A stretch of 64,000 nt of DNA, taken from the NCBI RefSeq assembly GCF_040616545.1, contig NZ_CP156688.1, positions 1,054,001-1,118,000 on the forward strand, written 5' to 3'. The DNA comes from Akkermansia muciniphila. Its GTDB lineage: Bacteria; Verrucomicrobiota; Verrucomicrobiia; Verrucomicrobiales; Akkermansiaceae. This document shows, in pieces, positions 56,072 through 63,327 of the stretch (positions within the stretch are counted from its first letter, which is position 1; every line of letters begins with the position of its first letter). Under the pieces are notes generated by a model. The model was not told where the DNA came from and ran no database searches. It saw nothing but the letters and a program-made list of their open reading frames with translations. The position numbers and the translations under genes were made by a program.

Positions 56072-57127
56072 TTACCGGTAGCGCACGTTACCGCGGATGC
56101 ACACGTCATTCCCAAAGGTTCTCACAACAGGCTGATTGAGATAGGCTTCGCGTTCCAGGAATGCGCCGCCCTCCACTCCACCGGCGCCTCCTCCCGTGAT
56201 CATGGGAGCGTAAAATCCCACCCATTCGTCAACCAGGCCTGCTTTCAGGAATTCCTTAACTAGGCATCCTCCGGCTTCCAGCAGGATGGTTCCGATTTTC
56301 CTGTCACTATAAAGATTTTGTAGCAGTTCCAAATAGTTGGAAACATTCTCCACAATCAGGGTACGGTCACGGAATTCATCCGTCAGGCAAATGGAATCCG
56401 CAGGTATGGACGCTGCGTCATGAGTCAGGACAATGCGCCAGGGCTGCTCTTTCAGGGGAGAAATAGGGCGGTCCGGAGTCCTGATCGTCAGGGAAGGATT
56501 ATCCATGCGCATGGTATTTCCTCCCGTGAGAATGGCATCGCACTCCGCACGGAGGGTGTGCACAAAAGCCCTGGATTCTTCGTTCGTCAGCCATTGGGAA
56601 CGTTCCGGACTGCGTGAAATGCGGCCATCCAGGGACATGGCGCTTTTCGCGACCACCCACGGACGCCCTTCCAGCATGTTCAGCCGGAACCCCCGGATCA
56701 GGCGGTCGCACTCCTTTTCCAGAATTCCCTGCGTGACTTGGATTCCCGCACGTTGAAGAATTTCAGCGGCAGCGCCGCGGTGCCTGGGATTGGGATCCTC
56801 CGAACCGTAAACCACCCGTTTGAAATGATGTTCCAGAATGGCTTCCGTACAGGGCGGCGTTTTTCCGGTAGTGCTGCATGGCTCCAGAGTGACGTACAGG
56901 GTGGAATCCGCAAACAGCCCGGCGTTTCCTCTGGCTGTTCCATCAGCTATGGCATTCCTTTCCGCATGGGGAAGACCGGCTTTTTCATGAAACCCGGAAC
57001 CGATTACCCGGTTCCCATGAACAATGACCGCTCCTACACAGGGGTTCGGCGCTGTCAGCCCGATTCCGTTTGCGGCCAGTTCAACGGCCATGTTCATCCA
57101 GCGGGCGTCCTGGTCCTCTGTGTTCAT
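56072..57127 (-). CDS. ribD: Bifunctional riboflavin enzyme RibD (deaminase/reductase)
   Basis: The 351-residue enzyme starts at ATG 57127, preceded by AAGGT at proper spacing. Residues 1-145 form the deaminase: H54-A-E56 in LPHAERNAI and the zinc Cys C84 and C93 in LEPCSTTGKTPPC. Residues 150-351 form the reductase (GRPWVVAKSAMSLDGRIS, DAILTGGNTMRMDNPSLTIR and LEAGGCLVKEFLKAGLVDEWVGF). It carries out the second and third steps of riboflavin synthesis. It is a single gene transcribed away from the proposed origin. Confidence 0.95.
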   Translation of the reverse strand: MNTEDQDARWMNMAVELAANGIGLTAPNPCVGAVIVHGNRVIGSGFHEKAGLPHAERNAIADGTARGNAGLFADSTLYVTLEPCSTTGKTPPCTEAILEHHFKRVVYGSEDPNPRHRGAAAEILQRAGIQVTQGILEKECDRLIRGFRLNMLEGRPWVVAKSAMSLDGRISRSPERSQWLTNEESRAFVHTLRAECDAILTGGNTMRMDNPSLTIRTPDRPISPLKEQPWRIVLTHDAASIPADSICLTDEFRDRTLIVENVSNYLELLQNLYSDRKIGTILLEAGGCLVKEFLKAGLVDEWVGFYAPMITGGGAGGVEGGAFLEREAYLNQPVVRTFGNDVCIRGNVRYR

Positions 57128-57164
57128 GCAGACCTTGTAACACGAATCCCGGAGGGAGGACAAT

Positions 57165-57375
57165 CACGTTGTGTGATTGAAGAATATTAGATATAACAAT
57201 ATTAAATTCCTTCTTCTTCTACCGTGTGCCTCATGTGAACAACGTTTTTATCCCTTAGCCATGAAGGAATTGCAAGACTCTGCAAATGTGAATAAATTCA
57301 GCCCATAGAAATGTGCATAACATCTGAATAACTTATTCACACAATACTCACACTTAATTGACGCATCCGTTCACA
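57165..57375. other. oriC: Probable chromosomal replication origin (oriC): DnaA boxes and AT-rich unwinding element
   Basis: Three exact matches to the DnaA box TTATnCACA are seen: 57287-57295 (TGTGAATAA), 57312-57320 (TGTGCATAA) and 57333-57341 (TTATTCACA). Weaker ones lie at 57234-57242 (one mismatch), 57344-57352 and 57367-57375. An AT-rich element at about 57180-57210 adjoins the cluster. mnmG, holA and dnaN lie within 5 kb and parS sites flank both sides. The function is inferred from this combination. Confidence 0.8.
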
Positions 57376-57448
57376 CGGTTATTGGCATGCGGACGGGACA
57401 GTGCATTCCGTCTTGCAGAGGCGCCGGAAGAAATCATACCATTCATGC

Positions 57449-58366
57449 ATGAGGGCTGCCAGACTGATTTACACCCCGGCGATAGACCTTACCTTTCCCG
57501 CAACGGGCCCTGAAAGGCCTTTCTGCGGCTTTTCCGTGGCGGGGGTGAGTATAGCCGCGTATTGTGCTTCCCGGCTCCGGGAAGCGGGCTTTGAGACGGT
57601 TTTGAATTCTGGAGAAGCCGTTCCGGAAGGAACCGGGGAAATAGTGGAAGTGTCCATGCATCATTTCTCTCCGCAGGCTGCCGCGCGGCTTGCCGCCTGC
57701 GGGGCAGGGGAAGCGTGGAGCGGGGAAGGACGCCTGCTGGCGCGGAAGCGGCAGGGAAGCGGGCTGAAACGCGTTTTCACGCGGCAGGAGGCTCCGGTGG
57801 AGCGCCTGGTTTATCCCTGGGACCTGCTGGCGTGGCAGGAAAGAGTGATGGAGGGGATGGAAGGAGGGAGTTTTTCCGCGCAGGATGGCATTCACGTTAC
57901 GGGGGCGCTCCGGGTGGGGAAGGGCACCGTGGTGATGCCGGGCGTGGTGGTGGAGGGGGCCGTCTGGGTGGGGGACGGATGCAGGATAGGGCCCAATTGC
58001 CATTTGCGCGGCTGTGTCTCCATCGGGAACGGCTGCGTGGCGGGGCAGGGGGTAGAACTGAAAAATTGCATCATCGGGGATAACACCTTTATTCCGCATT
58101 TGAGCTATGCGGGAGATTCCATCATCGGCGCGGATGTCAACTTCGGAGCCGGAACGGTGTGCTCCAATTTCCGGCATGACGGAAGAAAGCACAGGATGAT
58201 GGCGGGTGGAAGGCTGGAGGATACGGGAAGGGACAAGCTGGGCGCCGTCATCGGGGATCATGTGCGCCTGGGAGCCAATACCGTCGTTTTGCCCGGCAGG
58301 GTAATTCCTCCCGGAACCTGGACCATGCCGGGAGAGGTGTTCACGGGAGGCATGAACCAGGACTGA
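57449..58366 (+). CDS. Left-handed beta-helix (hexapeptide-repeat) protein, GlmU/nucleotidyltransferase-like
   Basis: The 305-residue product starts at ATG 57449. The C-terminal half (residues 145-300) is a hexapeptide-repeat helix: ALRVGKGTVVMPGVVVEGAV, CRIGPNCHLRGCVSIGNGC, NCIIGDNTFIPHLSYAGDSIIGADVNFGAGTVCSNFRHDG, closest to the acetyltransferase part of GlmU-type bifunctional enzymes. The N-terminal 130 residues lack the GxGTRM pyrophosphorylase loop and may be a degenerate domain. An acetyl- or acyltransferase on a sugar nucleotide is likely, substrate unknown. A strong terminator follows, and the gene reads away from the origin. Confidence 0.78.
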   Translation: MRAARLIYTPAIDLTFPATGPERPFCGFSVAGVSIAAYCASRLREAGFETVLNSGEAVPEGTGEIVEVSMHHFSPQAAARLAACGAGEAWSGEGRLLARKRQGSGLKRVFTRQEAPVERLVYPWDLLAWQERVMEGMEGGSFSAQDGIHVTGALRVGKGTVVMPGVVVEGAVWVGDGCRIGPNCHLRGCVSIGNGCVAGQGVELKNCIIGDNTFIPHLSYAGDSIIGADVNFGAGTVCSNFRHDGRKHRMMAGGRLEDTGRDKLGAVIGDHVRLGANTVVLPGRVIPPGTWTMPGEVFTGGMNQD

Positions 58367-58380
58367 ATTCCCGGAACGCG

Positions 58381-58424
58381 AAAAGGCCGCATGCGGAGGA
58401 ATCCCTCCGTGCATGCGGCCTTTT
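58381..58424. terminator. Strong bidirectional terminator
   Basis: AAAAGGCCGCATGC (58381-58394) and GCATGCGGCCTTTT (58411-58424) pair perfectly, continued by GGAGG/CCTCC inside. T-runs exist on both strands. It separates the beta-helix gene from the convergent PEP-CTERM gene. Confidence 0.88.
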
Positions 58425-58444
58425 AATCAAAAGGGGAAATGGCT

Positions 58445-59176
58445 TTAACGCCTCCGGCGGCGCATCATCAGGGCGGCCAGGCCAAGCAGGCTAAGGGAAG
58501 CCGTAGCCGCTTCCGGCACGGGAAGCACCACGCCGTCATAAAACTTGATGTTGTTGATGTCCATGGTTCCGTTCATGGGGCGCACTTCTCCAAAGGAGGA
58601 GCCGAACTGAGAGCCTGTCAGAGCCGGAGAGGACGGATTCCAGCCCGTAATGGTGCCCGCCAGAGCGCCGTTGACGTAAACGGAAAGCGTCTGGGAGGAA
58701 AGATCGGAGACGATGCTGAAGTTGTTCCACGTATCCTGCTGAAGGTCCGTCCAGGTCACGCCCGTGTTAATGTTGCCGCCGGTTTGGCCTCCGAACCCCT
58801 TGTTATAAAAATAAAGCTCTCCGGCTTCATTGAATTCCAGGACCATGCTGTTGGATTCTCCGGAAACCGTTCCATTGGAATACAGGCTGAAAACGTCTTT
58901 CCACGCATTGCCGGTGGAACTCAGGTTCTTCAGGTCGAAGCTGACGGTAAAACTGCCTGAAATTCCCGCTATGCCGGAATTGTAGGGCGTGCCTCCGCCG
59001 GAGCCGCTGCCGAAAGTGGCATAATCGTTGCCGGTTGTATAAGTGAATGAACCGTTCCAGCCGGGAGCAGTTATTTGCGTTCCTTCCGTGGTCCACTCCC
59101 AGGAATAAACGGGAGAAGCCGCGTGGGCGATGCCTGCCGCAGCCAGTAAAGCCAAAATAATGAATGAACGTTTCAC
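58445..59176 (-). CDS. PEP-CTERM protein with LamG-like jelly-roll domain
   Basis: The 243-residue product has a signal peptide (MKRSFIILALLAAAGIAHA) and a concanavalin/LamG-like domain (residues 30-200: GSFTVSFDLKNLSSTGNAW, VLEFNEAGELYFYNK, TWNNFSIVSDLSSQTLSVYV, MDINNIKFYDGV). The sorting tail VPEAATASLSLLGLAALMMRRRRR has PEA in place of PEP but the same hydrophobic helix and Arg block. It is likely an exosortase substrate at the cell surface, possibly glycan-binding. It is the second such protein here, after the one at 21138. Confidence 0.87.
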   Translation of the reverse strand: MKRSFIILALLAAAGIAHAASPVYSWEWTTEGTQITAPGWNGSFTYTTGNDYATFGSGSGGGTPYNSGIAGISGSFTVSFDLKNLSSTGNAWKDVFSLYSNGTVSGESNSMVLEFNEAGELYFYNKGFGGQTGGNINTGVTWTDLQQDTWNNFSIVSDLSSQTLSVYVNGALAGTITGWNPSSPALTGSQFGSSFGEVRPMNGTMDINNIKFYDGVVLPVPEAATASLSLLGLAALMMRRRRR

Positions 59177-59631
59177 AGAAATTCTCTTTATTGTTTGAAA
59201 TTGCAGGAGCTTGGTGGAAAAGTAGCGGATTTCGAATCCGGGGTCAAATTATTTTTTTAAGAACAAGCCGGTTAACAAAAAGAAAGATCACGGAAAAATA
59301 AAAGCATGAAAGGAAACATAAACGGCGTTTCTTCCGGATAGTGTATATTGTTCAATGAATTTGCCGCTTTCCAGAAGAAAAAGAACAGCATCCGGATTCG
59401 AAATCCGCGTGGGCCGTCAACCGGAAGTTGTTCGCCGGGGAACGGACTTTTAAGAATACTTAAATAATTTGAAAAACCGTTTCATGCAAGATATGCCCGG
59501 AGAAATAGCATATTACTACATATGGTATGCTTTTAAAAAAATACTGCCAAATATTAGGGTTTGACGGAGAAATGGCTTGAATCACAGGAGGCACTTATGA
59601 GAGGATGCGAGGCAGATAAAAGCACAGACAC
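59177..59631. other. Divergent region between the PEP-CTERM gene and dnaN
   Basis: This 455-bp AT-rich region carries the 17-bp inverted repeat at 59225/59392 and presumably the dnaN promoter (TTAAGAATACTTAAATAATT near 59449). No exact DnaA box and no credible coding frame is seen. dnaA itself is not beside dnaN. Confidence 0.45.
59225..59408. repeat. Perfect 17-bp inverted repeat pair, 150 bp apart
   Basis: GCGGATTTCGAATCCGG (59225-59241) and its exact reverse complement CCGGATTCGAAATCCGC (59392-59408) flank an AT-rich 150-bp segment. Each arm can fold on itself (CGGATT...AATCCG). Size, spacing and arm sequence parallel the pair at 39708/39876. It is likely the same element family. Confidence 0.65.
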
Positions 59632-60732
59632 ATGAAGTTTACCATTTCCAAGCAAGTATTTCTCGACGGTCTGAGACAGGTTGCCAGCGTGGTGTCTTCC
59701 AAGACGACGCTGCCCATTCTTTCCAACGTCAAGATTGAAGCTGAAAACGGCCAGGTACGTTTTACGGCTACTGATCTTGATGTATGCATTACCGGCGTAG
59801 TTCCCGCGAACGTGCTGCGCGAGGGCACCGTGACTCTTCCCGCCAAAAAGCTGGTGAGCATCATCAGCGAACTTCCTGAAGCCGAAGTTCAGGTGGACGT
59901 CAACCAGCGCAACCAGGCGACGGTAGAATGCGGCCGCTCCCAATTCAAGCTGAACGGCCTTCCGGCGGACGAATTCCCCGAATTGCCTTCCTTTGAACAG
60001 GCGACCGTTTACCAGGTGGACCAGAATTTGCTGCGCGACTGCATCCGCCGCACGGAATACGCCATTTCCACGGACACCACCCGCTACGTGCTGAACGGCA
60101 TCTCCCTTTCCTTCCGCAACGGCAAGATGACCCTGGTGGCTACGGACGGCCGCCGTCTGGCCCTGGCGGAAACCGCCCTGGAATTCCCGGAAGAACAGCA
60201 GCTGGACGCCATCCTGCCCACCAAGGCTGTCGGTGAACTCCGCCGCCTTCTGGATGAAGTGGGAACCGTCACCATCCGGTTCACCCGCAACCAGGCCGCT
60301 TTTGAAATCAATGATACGCTTTTAATCAGCAAGCTGATTGACGGCAATTATCCGAACTACCGCCAGGTCATCCCGACGGATTGCAAGGAAAGCATAGAAC
60401 TTCCCTGCGGTGAACTGCTGGAAACCGTGCGCCGCGTTTCCCTCCTCTCCGTGGACAAGAGCACGAACATCAAGCTGAACTTCCGTGAAAATGAGCTGGA
60501 AGTGGCCTCCAGCGCGGAAGGTGTGGGTGAAGCCCATGAATCCATGACGATCACTTATGCGGGAAGGCCGCTCTCCATTTCCTTCAACCCGGATTTCTTC
60601 ATGGCCCCCCTGAAGACGATGGCCGGGGATACGATCATTACGCTGAACCTCATTGATGAAATGAGCCCGGGCGTGCTGAAGATTGGCGATGAGTTCCTGT
60701 ACGTGCTCATGCCGATGAGATCTCCCAACTGA
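59632..60732 (+). CDS. dnaN: DNA polymerase III beta subunit (sliding clamp)
   Basis: The 366-residue protein begins MKFTISKQVFLDGLRQVASVVSSKTTLPILSNVKIEA, the standard clamp start, and shows three equivalent domains: LPAKKLVSIISELPEAEV, RCxxxTEYAISTDTTRYVLNGI (as DCIRRTEYAIST) and a C-terminal FxMAPLK / LMPMRSPN end (the usual ...YVxMPxR). The clamp tethers polymerase to DNA. dnaA and recF do not flank it. Its place 2.3 kb from the DnaA-box cluster supports an origin here. Confidence 0.96.
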   Translation: MKFTISKQVFLDGLRQVASVVSSKTTLPILSNVKIEAENGQVRFTATDLDVCITGVVPANVLREGTVTLPAKKLVSIISELPEAEVQVDVNQRNQATVECGRSQFKLNGLPADEFPELPSFEQATVYQVDQNLLRDCIRRTEYAISTDTTRYVLNGISLSFRNGKMTLVATDGRRLALAETALEFPEEQQLDAILPTKAVGELRRLLDEVGTVTIRFTRNQAAFEINDTLLISKLIDGNYPNYRQVIPTDCKESIELPCGELLETVRRVSLLSVDKSTNIKLNFRENELEVASSAEGVGEAHESMTITYAGRPLSISFNPDFFMAPLKTMAGDTIITLNLIDEMSPGVLKIGDEFLYVLMPMRSPN

Positions 60733-60766
60733 TTTTGACTGGTACAAAATCGTTCATACAAGGAAC

Positions 60767-60797
60767 AGGCGCCGTGGAAGCATGGCGCCTGTTTTTT
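60767..60797 (+). terminator. Rho-independent terminator of dnaN
   Basis: CAGGCGCC (60766-60773) and GGCGCCTG (60785-60792) form an 8-bp stem, followed by TTTTTT. It lies about 35 bp past the dnaN stop. Confidence 0.8.
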
Positions 60798-60826
60798 ATG
60801 GGTTGACCGTGAAGGTACAGGCAAGG

Positions 60827-60835
60827 TTATTCACA
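60827..60835 (+). promoter_or_regulatory. Isolated DnaA box after dnaN
   Basis: TTATTCACA is an exact DnaA-box match, identical to the one at 57333, standing 5 bp before the parS-like site. A single box outside the main cluster may titrate DnaA or be an auxiliary origin element. Confidence 0.6.
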
Positions 60836-60839
60836 TTAA

Positions 60840-60855
60840 TGTTCTACGTGGAACA
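60840..60855. promoter_or_regulatory. parS: parS-like partition site, one mismatch
   Basis: TGTTCTACGTGGAACA differs from the perfect copy inside mnmG by one base (T for C at position 6). The central ACGTGGAACA half is intact. Non-coding, about 3.5 kb from the DnaA-box cluster on the side opposite to the mnmG site. Confidence 0.75.
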
Positions 60856-61037
60856 TTTTTCATTTTCCACCGTCCGGACGCGGGCGGAAAGAAGGGTTTC
60901 CCTGTTTAAAAGACCATGCACGGGCCCTGGGGGCAGGGAAGAAACGGCGTGAGAATCCTTCCGGCGCCGGAAGGCATGGGTTGGGAATCCGGAAGGGCAG
61001 GGCGGAAAGCCGGATAGCCCGGCTATCCGCATGCCTG

Positions 61038-61478
61038 TTATTCGCTCAACAGTCCGGGAGCGGAAAATAAATCCGGAGCCACGTGGAAAGGATAGGAACC
61101 GGAGGCGTGGAGAATGGCTTCCCGGACGGGAGGCAGGGAACTGAAGCAGGCGGATTCCACATTCAGGATGCGGCCGTCTTTCAGTTCAATCATCAGTCCC
61201 GGTTCCGCTTCATGATCCGGCGTACATCCTATGCGTTCAATAAGTTCCCACGGAATTTCCCTGCGTGAAATGCTGTTGCCCCACGCCAGGGAGGTGGAAG
61301 TAACGGTCAGGAAGTAGGGCCTGCCCAGGAGGACGGGAAGCCACAGGAACAACAGGAGGGCGCCGAGGAGAAAGCTCCACCAGCCGGATCCGAAGAAAGC
61401 CCAGACCAGGCCGCACCCCAGGGTGCCGAGGAGCCTTCCTCCCAGCCGGTAACTGCGGTAGGAATAGTAAGTGTTCAT
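61038..61478 (-). CDS. Small membrane protein of unknown function
   Basis: From ATG 61478 the protein has 146 residues (a TTG at 61493 is an alternative). Two adjacent hydrophobic segments (LLGTLGCGLVWAFFGSGWW and FLLGALLLFLWLPVLLG) are followed by a PH-domain-like soluble part (FLTVTSTSLAWGNSISRREIPWELIERIG, LMIELKDGRILNVESACF). This layout resembles bacterial PH (bPH2-type) membrane proteins. No function is assigned. Confidence 0.7.
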   Translation of the reverse strand: MNTYYSYRSYRLGGRLLGTLGCGLVWAFFGSGWWSFLLGALLLFLWLPVLLGRPYFLTVTSTSLAWGNSISRREIPWELIERIGCTPDHEAEPGLMIELKDGRILNVESACFSSLPPVREAILHASGSYPFHVAPDLFSAPGLLSE

Positions 61479-61580
61479 GAGTTGCGAAGCCAATGAAGCG
61501 TCAGATGCGGACGGGGGATGAAAACCCCCAGCCGTATTCTATACGGTACTCTCTGATTCCTGCGAAGACAAGAGGATAAG

Positions 61581-62639
61581 TCAGGAAATCCAGTCCAGCA
61601 TCTCACGCGGCACGGAGCCCCGGGAGCGGATCAGGGAGAGGAAGGCTTCCTCTATTTCCGGCGGCGGCGGAAAGATGCCCGGCCTGGCGCGGCCTGCCGC
61701 AAGTTCCACGGCTCCCCGGTTGTGGAGAGCCAGGGGAGGGTCTATGTAGCACATTCGCGTAGGGTCCGGCAGAATGAAGTTGAGGGGGCGCCCTCCGTTC
61801 AGCAGGCGCTCCTTCGGAATCTCCGGCCCCCATTCGTCCTCCACTCCCATATTGGCCAGCAGAACGCCGGAGGAGCGGATCACGGCCGGGTCAATCACCC
61901 CTGACAGGGCATGGCGCCTGCCTGTGGCCGTGACGGCGCAGAATGCCTGTTTAACTGCGTTGCTGAGCGCTTTTCCATCCGCTGCATGGATGAAGGAGGC
62001 GGAAGGAGCGGGAAGAGGCTTTTCCTCCACATCCGCCACGGTGACGTTCAAGCCCCGGCTGAGGGCGTGCAGAACGATTCCTCGGCCCACTTTTCCGCAG
62101 CCGATGACGACGAGCGTGCGCCCCGGGCCGCTTTCCGCCCCCAGCGCCTCCAGGGCGCGGAAAAAGCTTTCCCCGGTTCCCAGGCAGGTTTCTATCTGCT
62201 TGATCCTTCCGGCATCCACCATCCACACGGGCTGCGGGCAGCCCGCATAGCGCTGTGCTCCTGACCGGGTCAGCTCCACATACCCGCAGCGGCTGAGGAC
62301 ATGGCTGAGCGCCCCGGCGCAGTCCATGACCACGTCATAGGGGCCTTCCGTCCGTTCCGCCTCCGCCACGGGTATTCCGTACCGGCCCAGCAGCGCGACC
62401 GTTTCCGGATCATGGGGCATCACGGGAGAGACGGCTGCCGTCAAGTCCGCTCCCGCCGCCAGCAGGGCGGCGTATTTGGCGCAGGTATTCCGGAACACAG
62501 GGGAGGCGTCAATGACGCGGCATCCTTCCAACGGGCGGCTTTCCAACCACGTTTCATACTGGTGCAGAAGCACGGGAAATTCCTCCCGCCGGTAAAAGGG
62601 GGACAAATCTTCCAGAATGCACGCCGGGTCCACAGGCAT
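61581..62639 (-). CDS. Adenosylhomocysteinase-like NAD-binding protein
   Basis: I use ATG 62639 (352 residues). The C-terminal two-thirds show an SAHase-style NAD domain: RTLVVIGCGKVGRGIVLHALSRGLNVTVAD (GxGxxG), then ADGKALSNAVKQAFCAVTATG and SSGVLLANMGVEDEWGPEIP. The N-terminal part has only vague resemblance (AAGADLTAAVSPVMPHDPETVALLGRYGIPV, DVVMDCAGALSHV). It is shorter than true AhcY (about 430) and lacks the usual C-terminal K-Y pair. It may act on a related nucleoside or dehydrogenase substrate. No methyl-cycle gene adjoins it. Confidence 0.65.
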   Translation of the reverse strand: MPVDPACILEDLSPFYRREEFPVLLHQYETWLESRPLEGCRVIDASPVFRNTCAKYAALLAAGADLTAAVSPVMPHDPETVALLGRYGIPVAEAERTEGPYDVVMDCAGALSHVLSRCGYVELTRSGAQRYAGCPQPVWMVDAGRIKQIETCLGTGESFFRALEALGAESGPGRTLVVIGCGKVGRGIVLHALSRGLNVTVADVEEKPLPAPSASFIHAADGKALSNAVKQAFCAVTATGRRHALSGVIDPAVIRSSGVLLANMGVEDEWGPEIPKERLLNGGRPLNFILPDPTRMCYIDPPLALHNRGAVELAAGRARPGIFPPPPEIEEAFLSLIRSRGSVPREMLDWIS

Positions 62640-62841
62640 GGCGGTATTGTAGGGTCTTCGCCGGAAGGGGACAACCTTTCTCTGCCATGGAGAGAAAGTA
62701 TCCATGCAGCTTGCAAAACAGGGGCATGATGGTAATTTGATTCAGCCTTATTTCTTATTGCGCCTGCTGCGGGTCACGGCCCTTGACGTGTTGAACAGCC
62801 AGCAGTGTTGCAGAGTGTCCTGATTAAACAAATGGCAAGGT

Positions 62842-63180
62842 ATGGAGGAAATGGACCATCAACAGAAAAAAGGCACACCGGAAAGGTGGAAAAGAATAGT
62901 GACGGTTGATCTTTTTTCCCAAGGGAACAAAGGAGAGAGGAGCTGTTCCACCGTGAGCTATATGATTTTCATCATGCTGATTGTTCCGATGGCGTATTAC
63001 ATTCTTCCAAGGGAGATAGGGGGCAATAGAGGAACGCTGCTGGCAATATCGCTCGGAATATTGATATGGATGGCATCATTCTTCAATGTTTTTACTATAT
63101 ATAAAAAGTCAAAATTTTTATTCACTCTTCTGTATTTATTTCCTATTTGCGGAGTGGTCATTTCATGGATGCTCCGTTAA
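62842..63180 (+). CDS. Small membrane protein of unknown function
   Basis: The 112-residue product has a basic soluble lead (HQQKKGTPERWKRIVTVD) and three hydrophobic segments (YMIFIMLIVPMAYYILP, LLAISLGILIWMASFFNVF, FLFTLLYLFPICGVVISWML). The start could be ATG 62842 or 62851. Base composition is clearly more AT-rich than the neighbours, which hints at acquisition. No family is recognised. Confidence 0.5.
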   Translation: MEEMDHQQKKGTPERWKRIVTVDLFSQGNKGERSCSTVSYMIFIMLIVPMAYYILPREIGGNRGTLLAISLGILIWMASFFNVFTIYKKSKFLFTLLYLFPICGVVISWMLR

Positions 63181-63267
63181 ATTTACATGGAATATTGCGT
63201 CCTGGCTGATACATCAGCCAGCAGGTAATTTTTTGAGAAAAAGCCGTCTCACGGAGATCAGGCTATA

Positions 63268-63300
63268 AAAAATCCCGCATCCGTCAGGATGCAGGATTTT
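63268..63300. terminator. Bidirectional hairpin terminator
   Basis: AAATCCCGCATCC (63270-63282) pairs with GGATGCAGGATTT (63287-63299) with one C-A mismatch and loop GTCA; A- and T-runs lie on both sides. It separates the small membrane protein from the convergent L,D-transpeptidase gene. Confidence 0.78.
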
Positions 63301-63327
63301 ATTGAATGGAGTATTGCGGCGCATGGC

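Larger units (their letters stand above)
60733..61037. other. Intergenic region after dnaN containing DnaA-box and parS-like sites
   Basis: A hairpin AGGCGCC...GGCGCCT (60767-60790) with T-run terminates dnaN. An exact DnaA box and a parS-like palindrome follow (listed separately). Near the end is the perfect palindrome CGGATAGCCCGGCTATCCG (61011-61029), just beyond the stop of the minus-strand membrane protein. No gene is present. Confidence 0.5.

Noticed and set aside
59225-59408. tRNA T-arm-like TTCGAAT and TTCGAAA in the repeat arms
   Set aside because: No D-arm, anticodon arm or acceptor stem can be built around them; the resemblance is limited to the arm palindrome.
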